Below are positions 18,426-27,943 of a stretch of DNA of 64,000 nucleotides, piece by piece. The stretch's first letter is position 1, and each line of letters starts with the position of its first letter. The position numbers were made by a program, and so were the translations under genes. The notes beneath the pieces are model-generated. The model ran no database searches and was not told the DNA's origin. It worked only from the letters and a program-made list of their open reading frames with translations. Source of the DNA: Pollutimonas harenae (GTDB lineage Bacteria; Pseudomonadota; Gammaproteobacteria; Burkholderiales; Burkholderiaceae_B); assembly GCF_004153685.1 (NCBI RefSeq), contig NZ_SDQD01000001.1:1302001-1366000 (forward strand), in the 5' to 3' direction.

Positions 18426-19157
18426 TCAGGGGCGGCCGCCCGTGGGGAAAGGCCACGATGCTGCTGGGTTAATGGTTTTCTTTGCGTCGGATGCCGGGTT
18501 GCTTGCCTTGGCGGCCTTGGCGGCAGCTTTGGCGCTGGGCTTCTTGGGAGCGGCTGCCTTTTTGGCTGGTGCCTTTTTAGCGATCGCCTTTTTTGCTGGC
18601 GCTTTCTTGGCTGCCGGCGCGGTCTTTTTTGCTACTGCTTTTTTTGCAGGGGCTTTTTTTGCTGGCGCTTTTTTGGCGACTGCCTTTTTGGCTACAGCCT
18701 TTTTAGCTACGGCCTTTTTTGCCGGCGCTTTTTTAGCAACAGCCTTTTTCGCCACTGCTTTCTTGGCAGGAGCTTTTTTGGCAGCTACTTTTTTGGCTGG
18801 TGCCTTCTTGGCGACCGCTTTTTTCGCTACCGCTTTTTTGGCGGGTGCTTTTTTAGCAACTGCTTTTTTAGCAACAGCCTTTTTGGCTACGGCCTTTTTA
18901 GCAACCACTTTTTTGGCAGCTGCTTTTTTAGCAACTACTTTCTTTGCGGGTGCTTTCTTGGCGACAGCTTTCTTGGCTACTACTTTTTTTGCAGGTGCTT
19001 TTTTGGCAACGACTTTTTTAGCTGGTGCTTTTTTAGCGACTGCTTTCTTTGCAGCTACCGGTTTCTTTACTGCAGCTTTCTTGGCGGGTGTTGCCTTTTT
19101 GGCGGGTGCAGCTTTTTTAGCTACCGCTTTCTTGGCGGCCTTTGTGGCTGTTGCCAT
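18426..19157 (-). CDS. Histone H1-like lysine/alanine-repeat DNA-binding protein
   Basis: 243 residues, most of them in tandem KKA-type units ([20 protein letters not shown]). The composition is Lys, Ala, Val and Pro, like Bordetella BpH1, Pseudomonas AlgP and the C-tail of eukaryotic H1. It should be an unstructured, very basic nucleoid protein. ATG 19157 is preceded by AGGAG; 13 codons upstream are open but lack such a site. The last 26 residues ([16 protein letters not shown] and on) leave the repeat. Repeat DNA of this type varies in length between strains of related species, so the exact length may be strain-specific. The reverse strand is also open throughout, an artefact of the repeat. 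Confidence 0.92.
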   Translation of the reverse strand: MATATKAAKKAVAKKAAPAKKATPAKKAAVKKPVAAKKAVAKKAPAKKVVAKKAPAKKVVAKKAVAKKAPAKKVVAKKAAAKKVVAKKAVAKKAVAKKAVAKKAPAKKAVAKKAVAKKAPAKKVAAKKAPAKKAVAKKAVAKKAPAKKAVAKKAVAKKAVAKKAPAKKAPAKKAVAKKTAPAAKKAPAKKAIAKKAPAKKAAAPKKPSAKAAAKAAKASNPASDAKKTINPAASWPFPTGGRP

Positions 19158-19196
19158 AGTAATGCTCCTTGAGATCGAGTCTAAGAGAACGTCCAC

Positions 19197-19243
19197 CCAT
19201 TTGATATGGCCCCCACGAACAGGGTGCGACCCATCTCAAATGG
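19197..19243 (-). repeat. Long inverted repeat in the histone-like gene leader
   Basis: CCATTTGATATGG (19197-19209) and CCATCTCAAATGG (19231-19243) are reverse complements over 12 of 13 positions, with a 21-base spacer. Each arm is also a small CCAT-N5-ATGG dyad. In a transcript towards the gene (ATG 19157) this would fold as a 13-bp stem about 40 bases before the start codon. Confidence 0.65.
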
Positions 19244-19248
19244 CGCAA

Positions 19249-19277
19249 GCGTGCAAAGTATATTGCACCTTGCACGC
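19249..19277 (-). promoter_or_regulatory. Dyad overlapping a candidate -10 of the histone-like gene
   Basis: GCGTGCAA and TTGCACGC are perfect 8-base arms around 13 bases. Inside, on the minus strand, lies TATACT (complement of 19257-19262), a good -10 hexamer; I could not find an equally good -35. A dyad over a -10 is the usual place for a repressor site. Promoter identity is inferred. Confidence 0.5.
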
Positions 19278-19315
19278 CCTAGAGTCTAACGTAAGCTTTT
19301 ACTATCTTCCAAGCA

Positions 19316-20479
19316 TTATTCCCAGCTTAATGCTCCGCCGGTCTGATATTCAATGACTCGAGTCTCGAAAAAGTTACGCTCTTTTTTCAGATCGATCATT
19401 TCGGCCATCCATGGGAAAGGATTTTCTTCTTGTCCGAAAAGAGGTTCGAGACCGATTTGCTGGCAGCGTCGATTGGCAATAAAACGCAAATATGATTTGA
19501 ACATCGATGCATTCAAACCGAGTACGCCGCGAGGCATGGTGTCTTCAGCGTAAGCATATTCAAGGTCTACAGCCTTTTTGAACAATTCGCGCAGCTCTTC
19601 ACGGAACTCGGCTGTCCACAAATGCGGGTTCTCGAGTTTGATCGTGTTGATGAGATCAATACCGAAATTGCAGTGCATGGATTCATCGCGAAGTATGTAC
19701 ATGTACTGCTCGGCGGCGCCCGTCATTTTGTTCTGGCGGCCCAACGCAAGTATTTGCGTAAAACCAACATAAAAGAACAAACCTTCCATCAGGCATGCAA
19801 AAACGATCAGTGATTTAAGTAGGGTTTGATCGGCTTCCAGCGTGCCGGTTTCGAAGTTTGGGTCGGCAATGGCATCGATGAACGGAATCAGGAATTCATC
19901 TTTGGCGCGGATGGAGGGCACTTCGTTGTAGGCGTTGAAGATCTCCGCCTCGTCGAGGTCGAGACTCTCGACGATGTATTGGTAGGCGTGTGTGTGTATG
20001 GCTTCTTCAAAAGCCTGACGCAGCAAGAACTGCCTGCACTCTGGTGCGGTGATGTGCCGGTATGTACCCAGCACAATGTTGTTGGCGGCCAGCGAATCGG
20101 CGGTGACGAAGAAACCAAGGTTGCGCTTGACGATGCGGCGTTCGTCTTCAGTCAGGCCGTTAGGATTTTTCCAGAGCGTGATGTCGCGCGACATATTGAT
20201 TTCTTGCGGCATCCAGTGGTTGGCGCAAGTCGCCAGGTATTTTTCCCAGGCCCATTTGTACTTGAAAGGCACTAGCTGGTTGACGTCGGTCTTGCCATTG
20301 ATGATGCGTTTGTCGGCCGCACGCACGCGGCCCGCAGCGTCGGCCGTAGCGTTGCCTGCATTCTGCGCGGGAGGCATGGCATTGTTCAGGCCATTTTGTT
20401 GCGGATGTGGCGCAGGGTTCACGTTATTGCCGGCTGGTGCTGCGCTTGGCGTAGCGGGGGTATCGTCCCAATTCAACAT
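19316..20479 (-). CDS. nrdB: Ribonucleotide reductase class Ia, small (radical) subunit
   Basis: 387 residues. The di-iron ligands are visible: [11 protein letters not shown] (Asp), [12 protein letters not shown] (Glu and His, with the radical Tyr four residues after the His), [11 protein letters not shown] (Glu) and [10 protein letters not shown] (Glu, His). It generates the tyrosyl radical used by NrdA. ATG 20479 has AGGAAAG upstream; the frame is open 15 codons more without a better site. A Pro/Asn-rich 60-residue N-terminus precedes the core. It is 19 bases downstream of nrdA. Confidence 0.97.
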   Translation of the reverse strand: MLNWDDTPATPSAAPAGNNVNPAPHPQQNGLNNAMPPAQNAGNATADAAGRVRAADKRIINGKTDVNQLVPFKYKWAWEKYLATCANHWMPQEINMSRDITLWKNPNGLTEDERRIVKRNLGFFVTADSLAANNIVLGTYRHITAPECRQFLLRQAFEEAIHTHAYQYIVESLDLDEAEIFNAYNEVPSIRAKDEFLIPFIDAIADPNFETGTLEADQTLLKSLIVFACLMEGLFFYVGFTQILALGRQNKMTGAAEQYMYILRDESMHCNFGIDLINTIKLENPHLWTAEFREELRELFKKAVDLEYAYAEDTMPRGVLGLNASMFKSYLRFIANRRCQQIGLEPLFGQEENPFPWMAEMIDLKKERNFFETRVIEYQTGGALSWE

Positions 20480-20498
20480 GGTTCTTTCCTGTATTTGA

Positions 20499-23420
20499 TT
20501 ATTGGCAGGCTTCGCATTCTTCAAAGCCTTCGTCGCCGGGGCGCATGGTGCACACGGCGCCCAGTACTTCTGCTTCGGGCAATGCTGCGACAGCAGGTGC
20601 CGATGCTGCGGCTACCGGGCTGGTGCTGCCTGATGACACGGCATTGAGTTCACCGCCGCGGCCGGTTGATTTCTCGGCATTGGTGGCGCCGATCGAGCGC
20701 AAGTAATAAGTTGTCTTCAGGCCACGTACCCAGGCCAGCTTGTAAATGTCGTCGAGCTTCTTGCCCGAGACACCCGCCATGAAGATATTGAGCGACTGTG
20801 CCTGGTCTATCCATTTGGAACGACGTGCGGCGCATTCGATGACCCAGTTGGGGTCGATTTCGAAGGCGGTTGCGTAGAGTTCGCGCAGATCGGCAGGAAT
20901 GCGGTCGATACGAGCCAGGCTGCCGTCGAAATATTTAAGATCGGCCACCATGACTTCGTCCCACAGATTACGCTCTTTCAGGTCGTGCACCAGGTAGTCG
21001 TTGACCACGGTGAACTCGCCAGACAGATTGGACTTGACGTACAGGTTGCGGTAGTTGGGCTCTATGCATGGCGAAACGCCGATGATGTTCGAGATAGTTG
21101 CCGTCGGTGCAATCGCCACGCAGTTTGAGTTGCGCATGCCGTGTTGCTTGATGTGCGCACGCAGGGCGTCCCAGTCTAGCGTGCTGCTGTCGTCGACTTC
21201 TACATAACCACCGCGTTCTTCGCGCAGCATGGCCAGCGTGTCTTGCGGCAAAATACCGCGATCCCACAATGAACCTTTGAAGCTGCCGTAGTGGCCGCGT
21301 TCGGCCGCCAGCTTGCTGGAAGCCCAGTAGGCGTAGTAGCAAGCCGCTTCCATGGAACGGTCGGAAAACTCGATGGCGGCGTCGGAGGCAAATGGTACGC
21401 GCATCATGTGCAGGCAATCCTGGAAGCCCATGACGCCCATGCCTACCGGGCGGTGACGCACGTTGGAGTTGCGCGCCTTGGGTACGGCGTAATAGTTGAT
21501 GTCGATCACGTTGTCGAGCATGCGCATGGCAATGGTAGCGGTGCGCTCGAGCTTTTCGTGGTCGAGCACATACTGGCCGTTCGCATCTTGCTTGAGGTGG
21601 GCGGCCAGGTTGATCGAACCCAGGTTGCACACAGCGATTTCAGAGTCGTTGGTATTGAGCGTGATTTCGGTGCACAGATTGGAGCTGTGGACGACGCCGA
21701 CGTGCTGCTGGGGCGAACGGATGTTGCAAGGATCCTTGAAGGTAATCCAGGGGTGGCCGGTTTCAAACAGCATGGACAGCATCTTGCGCCACAAAGAGGT
21801 GGCGGGAACCTTCTTGAACAGAGGCAGCTCGCCACGCTCTACTTTGTCTTCGTAGCCCAGGTAGGCTTCTTCGAACTCTTTGCCGTACTTGTCGTGCAGG
21901 TCAGGGGCGTCGGAAGGCGAAAATAGTGTCCATTCTCCGTTCTCCATGACGCGTTTCATGAACAGGTCAGGGATCCAGTTGGCCGTGTTCATGTCATGCG
22001 TGCGGCGGCGTTCGTCGCCGGTGTTTTTGCGCAGCTCAAGGAACTCTTCGATATCAAGGTGCCAGGTTTCGAGATAGGCGCAGACCGCGCCTTTGCGCTT
22101 ACCACCCTGGTTAACGGCAACAGCGGTGTCGTTGACCACTTTAAGAAAGGGCACGACGCCCTGGCTTTCGCCATTGGTGCCTTTGATGTGGCTGCGCAGG
22201 GCGCGCACAGGTGTCCAGTCGTTACCCAGGCCGCCTGCGTATTTGGCCAGCAGGGCGTTTTCTTTGATGGCGTCGTAAATGCCGGCCAGATCGTCGGAGA
22301 CGGTCGTGAGGTAGCAGGACGATAGCTGCGAGTGCAGGGTACCCGAATTGAACAGCGTGGGTGTGGAGCTCATGAAATCGAATGACGACAGAATTTCGTA
22401 GAACTCGATGGCCCGCGCTTCGCGGTCGATCTCGTTAAGCGCAAGACCCATGGCGACACGCATGAAGAATACCTGTGGCAACTCGATGCGGCGGCCGCGC
22501 AGATGCAGGAAATAGCGGTCGTATAGGGTTTGCAGGCCCAGGTAGTTGAATTGCAGGTCGCGCTCGGCCTTCAGGGCAGCAGCCAGCTTGGGCAGGTCGA
22601 ACTGGGCGAGCTTTTCGTCGAGCAGACCGCCTTCGATGCCGGCTTTCAAGAACTGCGGGAAGTACTCGGCATAGCGGGTAGCCATGCTGGATTGCGAGAC
22701 CTCTTCGCCCAGAACTTCCTTGCGGATGGTGTGTAGCAGCAGCCTTGCAGTGACCTGGCTGTATGAGGGGTCGAGCTCGACCATGGCGCGCGCCGACAGA
22801 ATGGCCGACTTGAATACTTCGTCGACGGGGATGCCGTCGTAGATGTTCTTGATGGTTTCCTTGAGAATGGCTTCGGCATCAATGTCGTGTGGCAGATTCT
22901 TGCCTGCGTCAGTGATGGTTGCGCGCAAGCGCTCCAGATCCAGCGGACGCTGGACGCCATTGTCGGTGACATTGATGGTCGGTTGATCGGCTGTCGCAAC
23001 GGCTGGCGCACTTTGCGCGCGCTCTTGTGAGCGCTTTTCGCGATACAAGACATAGGCGCGTGCCACGTCATGCTCGCCCGAACGCATGAGGCTTAGTTCG
23101 ACCTGGTCTTGAATTTCTTCTATGTGGAAGGTGCCGCCGCTGGGACGGTTGCGCACCAAAGCATTAACTACTTGTGCAGTAAGACTTTCGACCAGTTCGC
23201 GTACACGCGCGGAGGCGGCGCCTTGTCCACCATTGACAGCCAGAAAGGCCTTGGTCATGGCGATGGCGATCTTGCCCGGTTCGAAACCTACGACTACCCC
23301 ATTACGACGAATGATATGGAAGTTATTCCATTGCTTGTCGTGACTGCTTTCAGTGGGGGCTGGAGCCGCTGGCTGGCGGAGAGTGGCGGTGCCGGACTCG
23401 GACGTTTGTGTGGTCTGCAT
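20499..23420 (-). CDS. nrdA: Ribonucleotide reductase class Ia, large (catalytic) subunit
   Basis: 973 residues, long because of N-terminal ATP-cone regulatory sequence: [19 protein letters not shown] is the first cone, with a second cone-like segment near residue 155-250. The catalytic core has CNLGSINLA and [14 protein letters not shown], carrying active-site cysteines. Radical-transfer tyrosines are near YYLRSIG, and the C-terminal ECEACQ has the shuttle CxxC for thioredoxin or glutaredoxin. It makes dNDPs. It is transcribed with nrdB and preceded by two NrdR boxes. Confidence 0.98.
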   Translation of the reverse strand: MQTTQTSESGTATLRQPAAPAPTESSHDKQWNNFHIIRRNGVVVGFEPGKIAIAMTKAFLAVNGGQGAASARVRELVESLTAQVVNALVRNRPSGGTFHIEEIQDQVELSLMRSGEHDVARAYVLYREKRSQERAQSAPAVATADQPTINVTDNGVQRPLDLERLRATITDAGKNLPHDIDAEAILKETIKNIYDGIPVDEVFKSAILSARAMVELDPSYSQVTARLLLHTIRKEVLGEEVSQSSMATRYAEYFPQFLKAGIEGGLLDEKLAQFDLPKLAAALKAERDLQFNYLGLQTLYDRYFLHLRGRRIELPQVFFMRVAMGLALNEIDREARAIEFYEILSSFDFMSSTPTLFNSGTLHSQLSSCYLTTVSDDLAGIYDAIKENALLAKYAGGLGNDWTPVRALRSHIKGTNGESQGVVPFLKVVNDTAVAVNQGGKRKGAVCAYLETWHLDIEEFLELRKNTGDERRRTHDMNTANWIPDLFMKRVMENGEWTLFSPSDAPDLHDKYGKEFEEAYLGYEDKVERGELPLFKKVPATSLWRKMLSMLFETGHPWITFKDPCNIRSPQQHVGVVHSSNLCTEITLNTNDSEIAVCNLGSINLAAHLKQDANGQYVLDHEKLERTATIAMRMLDNVIDINYYAVPKARNSNVRHRPVGMGVMGFQDCLHMMRVPFASDAAIEFSDRSMEAACYYAYWASSKLAAERGHYGSFKGSLWDRGILPQDTLAMLREERGGYVEVDDSSTLDWDALRAHIKQHGMRNSNCVAIAPTATISNIIGVSPCIEPNYRNLYVKSNLSGEFTVVNDYLVHDLKERNLWDEVMVADLKYFDGSLARIDRIPADLRELYATAFEIDPNWVIECAARRSKWIDQAQSLNIFMAGVSGKKLDDIYKLAWVRGLKTTYYLRSIGATNAEKSTGRGGELNAVSSGSTSPVAAASAPAVAALPEAEVLGAVCTMRPGDEGFEECEACQ

Positions 23421-23544
23421 GAATGCTCCTGGGACGAAATATGACGCGCATGCGAGTGCGTGTTCAACAGCGTTTTATTTTGGTGGTGGACTGCAAACTA
23501 CGTGGCTTGCTACTGGTGGTGAAGTGTAGCCGTTTAAGGCTACG

Positions 23545-23592
23545 ACCACAATATGTTGTGGTTGTTTGTTTAGTGAGCACTAATTGTAGTGA
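23545..23592. promoter_or_regulatory. Tandem NrdR boxes upstream of nrdA
   Basis: Two palindromes: CCACAATATGTTGTGG (23546-23561) and GCACTAATTGTAGTGA (23577-23592). Their starts are 31 bases apart, about three helical turns, as described for paired NrdR boxes before nrd genes in other bacteria. They lie 125-172 bases upstream of nrdA. NrdR itself is encoded at 52293-52754. Confidence 0.82.
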
Positions 23593-23678
23593 GCGTAGCC
23601 AGACGAAGCAAGCGGGAAAAGGGCTTGATTTTTTATTTTTTTGTGGTTTCTCAGTGGGCTTGCATACGGCACGGACGC

Positions 23679-26600
23679 CTAATGCCCGGCAGGCCTTGCC
23701 TCACCCCGTTTTTTATCCGGCCAAACGGGAAATCGTGAAAAATTGTTAACGGAAATAGTGGGTGCGCCCAGTCTTGATTGCAACAATGCCAGTCTGTTGC
23801 GATAAGGCTTGATGCTGGCCATTTTGACATGCCCGAAGCCGCGCACCATGAGAGGTAATTCGGCCAGCTCCAGCGCCAGGTCATAATTGGAGGCATCCAG
23901 CCTGGCCAGCATATTGAGTACCGCCGCCCGATACTCGTCGATCAGGCGTCGTTCCAGCTTGCGTTCGGACGTATATGAAAAAATGTCCAGCCAGCTGCCA
24001 CGCAAAATTTTTCCGTAGGCCAGAAGCCCAAAGACTTTTTCCGTAGCAGGCCCAAGGCTCAGCTTGCGTGGAATGCCGGTATGCGGGTCGCGACGTGCCA
24101 GTATTGGCGGAGCCAAGTGAAAGCGCAGCGAAAACTCACCTTCGAACTGGTCATGCAAAGATTGACGGAATGTGCCGCTGGTAAACAGGCGTGCAACTTC
24201 GTACTCGTCCTTGTAGGCCATGAGCTTGTGCAAGCCTTGTGCGACAGCTATCGTCAGGCGTGGTCGCCCCTGTGGCCTCAGTGCTTTCTCTGCGGCCAGA
24301 ACCTGGTCGACCAGCTCACTATATTGTTGGGCGTAGGCCGCATTCTGGTAGGTGGTCAGCTGGGTCCGGCAGCGTGTCAGGACCTGATCCAATGTTTCCG
24401 GGGCATGGATGATGACGGCCTGCTCCCGGGTATGACTGGCGGGCTCGAGTGCTGCCGGATCAACGGCAACCAGCCGGCCTAGCTGAAAGGCTCTTTGATT
24501 GGCCTGTATAGCCACATTATTCAGCTCGAGTGCGTGCATGATGGCTTCCAGGCTCAAGGGGATGGCACCGCATTGCCAGGCAAAGCCCAGCATCAGCATA
24601 TTGCTCATGATGCTGTCGCCGAACTGTTTGTTGGCCATGGCATGCGCTTGCAGCAACTTGCTATGGCGGTCTCCCACCGCATTGCGCAGCAGCGAGACGA
24701 GTTCTTGCGGGTCGAGATTGGCCTGGGGGTCCTGGGTGAACTCGGGCGTGGGTGCCAGATAAGTGTTGATGATGGACAGGGTGTGTGCGTGGCGCAGGGT
24801 TTGCAGGACTTCGGGTTTGCTGGCGGCCACGGGGTCGCAAAGAATGGCCACATCGGCTTGTTGCAAACCTATGCGCACGGCGCCCGTCGGCCGGGTGTCG
24901 GACGACAGGCGAATGTGGCTGATGACGGCACCGCCTTTCTGGGCAAGGCCGGTAATGTCCAGTACCGAGGCTGCCCGACCTTCAAGATGAGCCGCCATGG
25001 ACAAGATCGCCCCGATGGTGATGATGCCCGTGCCGCCTATACCGGCGACCAACACGTTGCAGGCATTGCCGCGAGGCTGAACGTCCGGTAGTGGCAGTTT
25101 TGTGATCAGTGCCTGCAGACGCTCATGGTCGGCGGGGGAGGTATGGGACGCCTTGCGGGGTGTGCCGCCAATCACCGATACAAAACTGGGACAAAATCCG
25201 TCGACACATGAGTAGTCTTTGTTGCAGCTGGACTGGTCAATCGCACGCTTGCGACCAAACGGAGTTTCCACCGGCGTCAGGGAAAGACAGTTGGATTGCG
25301 TACTACAGTCGCCGCAGCCCTCGCAGACCTCGGCATTGATGAACAGTCGTCGGGCTGGGTCGGCAAGGGTTTTCTTTTTCCGGCGTCGGCGTTTTTCGGC
25401 AGCGCATGCCTGGTCATGGATCAGTACCGTCACGCCCTTCACCTCGCGCAGCTCACGCTGCAGGGCATCCAGCTCGTGGCGATCATGTACTGTGACACCC
25501 GCCGCGAGCGGTATTCCACGATACTTGCCCGGGTCGTCGCTGGTAATGGCCACACGCTTGACGCCTTCGCCCAGCATTTGCTGGCAGATTTGCGGAACGG
25601 AAAGCGATCCATCCACGGGCTGACCGCCGGTCATGGCGACCGCATCGTTGAACAGAATCTTGTAGGTGATATTCACCTGGGCGGCAACCGCCTGCCTGAT
25701 GGCCAGGTAGCCCGAATGGAAATAGGTGCCTTCCCCCATATTCTGAAAGATATGCGGCGTACGGGTGTAGCGCGACAACCCTATCCAGTCGGCGCCTTCG
25801 CCACCCATCTGGGTGAGTCCGCTGGTCGCGCGGTCCATCCAGGTGGCCATATAGTGACAGCCCACGCCGGCCAGGGCCTGGCTGCCTTCCGGCACTTTGG
25901 TTGAAGTGCTGTGCGGACAGCCCGAACAGAAGTAGGGTCGCCGGGTGAGGTGTGTGGAGATGAGCGGAGCACTGGCAGCCGGACTGCCGATATCTGATGG
26001 GCTTTCGTCATTGAGTACAAGGGCTGCTGCCTGTTGCAGCCAACTGCGCAGTGCCGTGACAAGCAGGGAGGGGCATAGCTGACCCTCTTGCGGTATCAGT
26101 ACCTGGCGATCCAGGTCGAGCTTGCCCATCACCGTCGGGTGTTGTGCCTGGTTGTACAGCATGTCCTTGATCTGGCCCTCTATAAAAGGCGCTTTTTCTT
26201 CAATTACCAGTATATGGTCCAAGCCTTGAGCGAACTGCAGAAAGCCAGCTTCGTCCATAGGCCAGCTCAGGCCCACCTTGTAGTGGCGCAGCGCAGGCAA
26301 GGTTGCATGAGGATGCTGGTGCCCTAGCAGTTGCAGGGCGTCCTGTGTATCCAGAAACGCCTTGCCCGTTGTGACGATGCCCAACCTGGCTCCGGGTGCT
26401 GGGTCGACGAGGCGATCCAGTGGGTGCCGGCTTGCAAAAGACTTGACTGCTTGCAGGCGCTCGGTCATGCGGTGTTCGATGGCAGGGGTCAGGAACTCGC
26501 GTGCGCTGTACTCAAGGCTGTCGTGCTTATCATCGGGGGCAGGCAGGCTTGGTGCTGCCTCCAGCGTAAATGAGCGGCCGCTTTCCACCGTTTCCGTGAC

Positions 26601-27227
26601 CGCCTTGAGGGCGACCCATGCTCCGCTGTAGCGCGAAAGCGCCCAGCCCCATAGACCGAACGCTTCGTATTCTTCGACAGAGGCCGGATGCACGATAGGG
26701 ATGCCCCAGGCCTTCAATGACGATTCGCTGGCGTGCGGAATAGAGGATGAGGCGGCTGTGTGGTCGTCGCCCACGATCATCAGCACGCCGCCGTGGCGTG
26801 ATGCGCCTGCGGCATGACCATGGTGAATGGCGTCGCCGGCGCGATCCACGCCTGGGCCTTTGCCATACCACATGGCAAATACGCCATCGACCTGGCGGTC
26901 TTCGCGTACTCCCGCCTGCTGAGTGCCCATGATCATCGTGGCGCCCAGATCTTCGTTGATGGACGGTAGAAAACTGATTTGATGCTCGTCCAGATGGGAC
27001 TGTGCACGCCACATAGCGAGATCCACTCCGCCCAAGGGAGAGCCGCGGTAGCCCGTGACAAATCCGGCGGTGTTCAATCCGCGAGCCTGATCGACACGCC
27101 GTTGCGCCAGTACCAAGCGCACAAGTGCCTGGGTGCCGGTCAGGAAAACACGGCCTGTCGTTGCGGTCAGGTTGTCGTCCAGCTTGTACTCATAGTCAAT
27201 CTGTGGCGCTGCCATGGAGGTCTCCAT
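23679..27227 (-). CDS. Fused indolepyruvate (2-oxoacid):ferredoxin oxidoreductase
   Basis: 1182 residues joining the IorA-like alpha/beta part and the IorB-like gamma part in one chain. The order is a pyrimidine-binding domain (GFVTGYRGSPLGGVD, DDHTAASSSIPHASE), a TPP-binding region (GEGTYFHSGY, ILFNDAVAMTGGQPVDG) and cysteine-rich Fe-S segments (CEGCGDCSTQSNC, CNKDYSCVDGFCPS). The gamma domain then begins at VAGIGGTGIITIGA. It oxidatively decarboxylates aryl- or branched-chain 2-oxoacids to acyl-CoA. GGGAG lies 5 bases before ATG 27227 and GGAG 6 bases before ATG 27215, so either may start. The divergent Lrp-type gene suggests amino-acid-dependent control. Confidence 0.92.
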   Translation of the reverse strand: METSMAAPQIDYEYKLDDNLTATTGRVFLTGTQALVRLVLAQRRVDQARGLNTAGFVTGYRGSPLGGVDLAMWRAQSHLDEHQISFLPSINEDLGATMIMGTQQAGVREDRQVDGVFAMWYGKGPGVDRAGDAIHHGHAAGASRHGGVLMIVGDDHTAASSSIPHASESSLKAWGIPIVHPASVEEYEAFGLWGWALSRYSGAWVALKAVTETVESGRSFTLEAAPSLPAPDDKHDSLEYSAREFLTPAIEHRMTERLQAVKSFASRHPLDRLVDPAPGARLGIVTTGKAFLDTQDALQLLGHQHPHATLPALRHYKVGLSWPMDEAGFLQFAQGLDHILVIEEKAPFIEGQIKDMLYNQAQHPTVMGKLDLDRQVLIPQEGQLCPSLLVTALRSWLQQAAALVLNDESPSDIGSPAASAPLISTHLTRRPYFCSGCPHSTSTKVPEGSQALAGVGCHYMATWMDRATSGLTQMGGEGADWIGLSRYTRTPHIFQNMGEGTYFHSGYLAIRQAVAAQVNITYKILFNDAVAMTGGQPVDGSLSVPQICQQMLGEGVKRVAITSDDPGKYRGIPLAAGVTVHDRHELDALQRELREVKGVTVLIHDQACAAEKRRRRKKKTLADPARRLFINAEVCEGCGDCSTQSNCLSLTPVETPFGRKRAIDQSSCNKDYSCVDGFCPSFVSVIGGTPRKASHTSPADHERLQALITKLPLPDVQPRGNACNVLVAGIGGTGIITIGAILSMAAHLEGRAASVLDITGLAQKGGAVISHIRLSSDTRPTGAVRIGLQQADVAILCDPVAASKPEVLQTLRHAHTLSIINTYLAPTPEFTQDPQANLDPQELVSLLRNAVGDRHSKLLQAHAMANKQFGDSIMSNMLMLGFAWQCGAIPLSLEAIMHALELNNVAIQANQRAFQLGRLVAVDPAALEPASHTREQAVIIHAPETLDQVLTRCRTQLTTYQNAAYAQQYSELVDQVLAAEKALRPQGRPRLTIAVAQGLHKLMAYKDEYEVARLFTSGTFRQSLHDQFEGEFSLRFHLAPPILARRDPHTGIPRKLSLGPATEKVFGLLAYGKILRGSWLDIFSYTSERKLERRLIDEYRAAVLNMLARLDASNYDLALELAELPLMVRGFGHVKMASIKPYRNRLALLQSRLGAPTISVNNFSRFPVWPDKKRGEARPAGH

Positions 27228-27288
27228 CAATACTCCCATGATAAAGACCCGCAAGCAGGCATTTATTGCGTATTCATCGCGTAGAATC

Positions 27289-27322
27289 CCTAGATAACGA
27301 AATAAACATTTCGATATCTAGG
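27289..27322. promoter_or_regulatory. 34-bp near-perfect palindrome, candidate Lrp/AsnC-type operator
   Basis: Arms CCTAGATAACGAAAT and ATTTCGATATCTAGG match as reverse complements at 14 of 15 positions around AAAC. It sits between the oxidoreductase and the Lrp/AsnC regulator and ends 5 bases before the regulator ATG. An AT-rich centre with flanking dyad symmetry is what Lrp-family dimers bind. It would fit autorepression with shared control of the divergent gene. Confidence 0.7.
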
Positions 27323-27327
27323 AAAAT

Positions 27328-27780
27328 ATGGACAAAATTGATGTAAAAATCCTTAAGGCGTTGCAGGAAGACGGCCGTGCCTCAGCCCAGCAGCTCTCCG
27401 ACCAGGTCGGTCTCTCGGCTGCGCCGGTATGGCGCCGGGTCAAGACGATGGAGGCGGCTGGTGTCATCCAGGGCTATTACGCTCAGGTCGATCGCCGCAA
27501 GGTCGGTTTACAGGGCTGCATGTTTACTCAAATCAGCCTGGAGCGGCACTCGGCCGAAATCGTTGAAAATTTTGAACGTTCTGTGCGAGATGCACCTGAA
27601 ATCCTGGAATGCTACGCCGTGACAGGAGACAGCGATTTTTTGCTCAAAATACTCGTTGCCAGCCCGGAGGACTACGATCGTTTCCTGCACCGCTTTCTGT
27701 TCAACCTGCCCGGCGTGCGTCAGACCCGTACCATTGTTGCGCTGCGTGAAATCAAGCATGATTTGAAGCTGCCTTTGTAG
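27328..27780 (+). CDS. Lrp/AsnC family transcriptional regulator
   Basis: 150 residues. The N-terminal helix-turn-helix has MDKIDVKILKALQEDGRAS, QLSDQVGLSAAPVWRRV and MEAAGVIQGYYAQVD. The C-terminal effector (RAM) domain includes VLECYAVTGDSDFLLKILV and FLFNLPGVRQTRTIVALREIK. Such regulators sense amino acids. It is divergent from the 2-oxoacid oxidoreductase, whose substrates come from amino acid transamination, so that gene is the likely target. The ribosome site AGGAAA partly overlaps the palindrome upstream, so bound protein could also block translation start sequences. Confidence 0.93.
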   Translation: MDKIDVKILKALQEDGRASAQQLSDQVGLSAAPVWRRVKTMEAAGVIQGYYAQVDRRKVGLQGCMFTQISLERHSAEIVENFERSVRDAPEILECYAVTGDSDFLLKILVASPEDYDRFLHRFLFNLPGVRQTRTIVALREIKHDLKLPL

Positions 27781-27880
27781 TGATCTGTAGCCTATGCCTC
27801 CTGGTGGCCGACGCTCCAGTCAGTCCCGGATCAGCATGGGCAGCACGTGTTCAGGTAGAATTATTTTGGACTTAATCACG

Positions 27881-27905
27881 GGCCGCCGTCTTTGGACAGG
27901 CGGCC
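27881..27905 (+). terminator. GC-rich hairpin downstream of the Lrp-type gene
   Basis: GGCCGCCGTC pairs with GAC-A-GGCGGCC across TTTG, a 10-bp stem with one bulged A. The following bases are not a T-run, so termination would be inefficient. It may instead be part of the leader of the lipoprotein gene. Confidence 0.4.
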
Positions 27906-27943
27906 ATGCCACATTCTGTTTGTGGTTTTGTAAGGAAGGTTTT

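Noticed and set aside
18500-19130. Regular repeats suggesting a CRISPR array
   Set aside because: The repeats are coding, in frame, of variable unit length and without unique spacers.
18361-19356. 331-residue plus-strand open frame rich in [11 protein letters not shown] repeats, looking like a membrane protein
   Set aside because: It is the reverse complement of the lysine/alanine repeats of the histone-like gene, which has the proper ribosome site, start and terminator on the minus strand.
20968-21630. 220-residue open frame on the minus strand
   Set aside because: It lies out of frame inside nrdA, whose product is recognised over its full length; high GC makes such shadows common.
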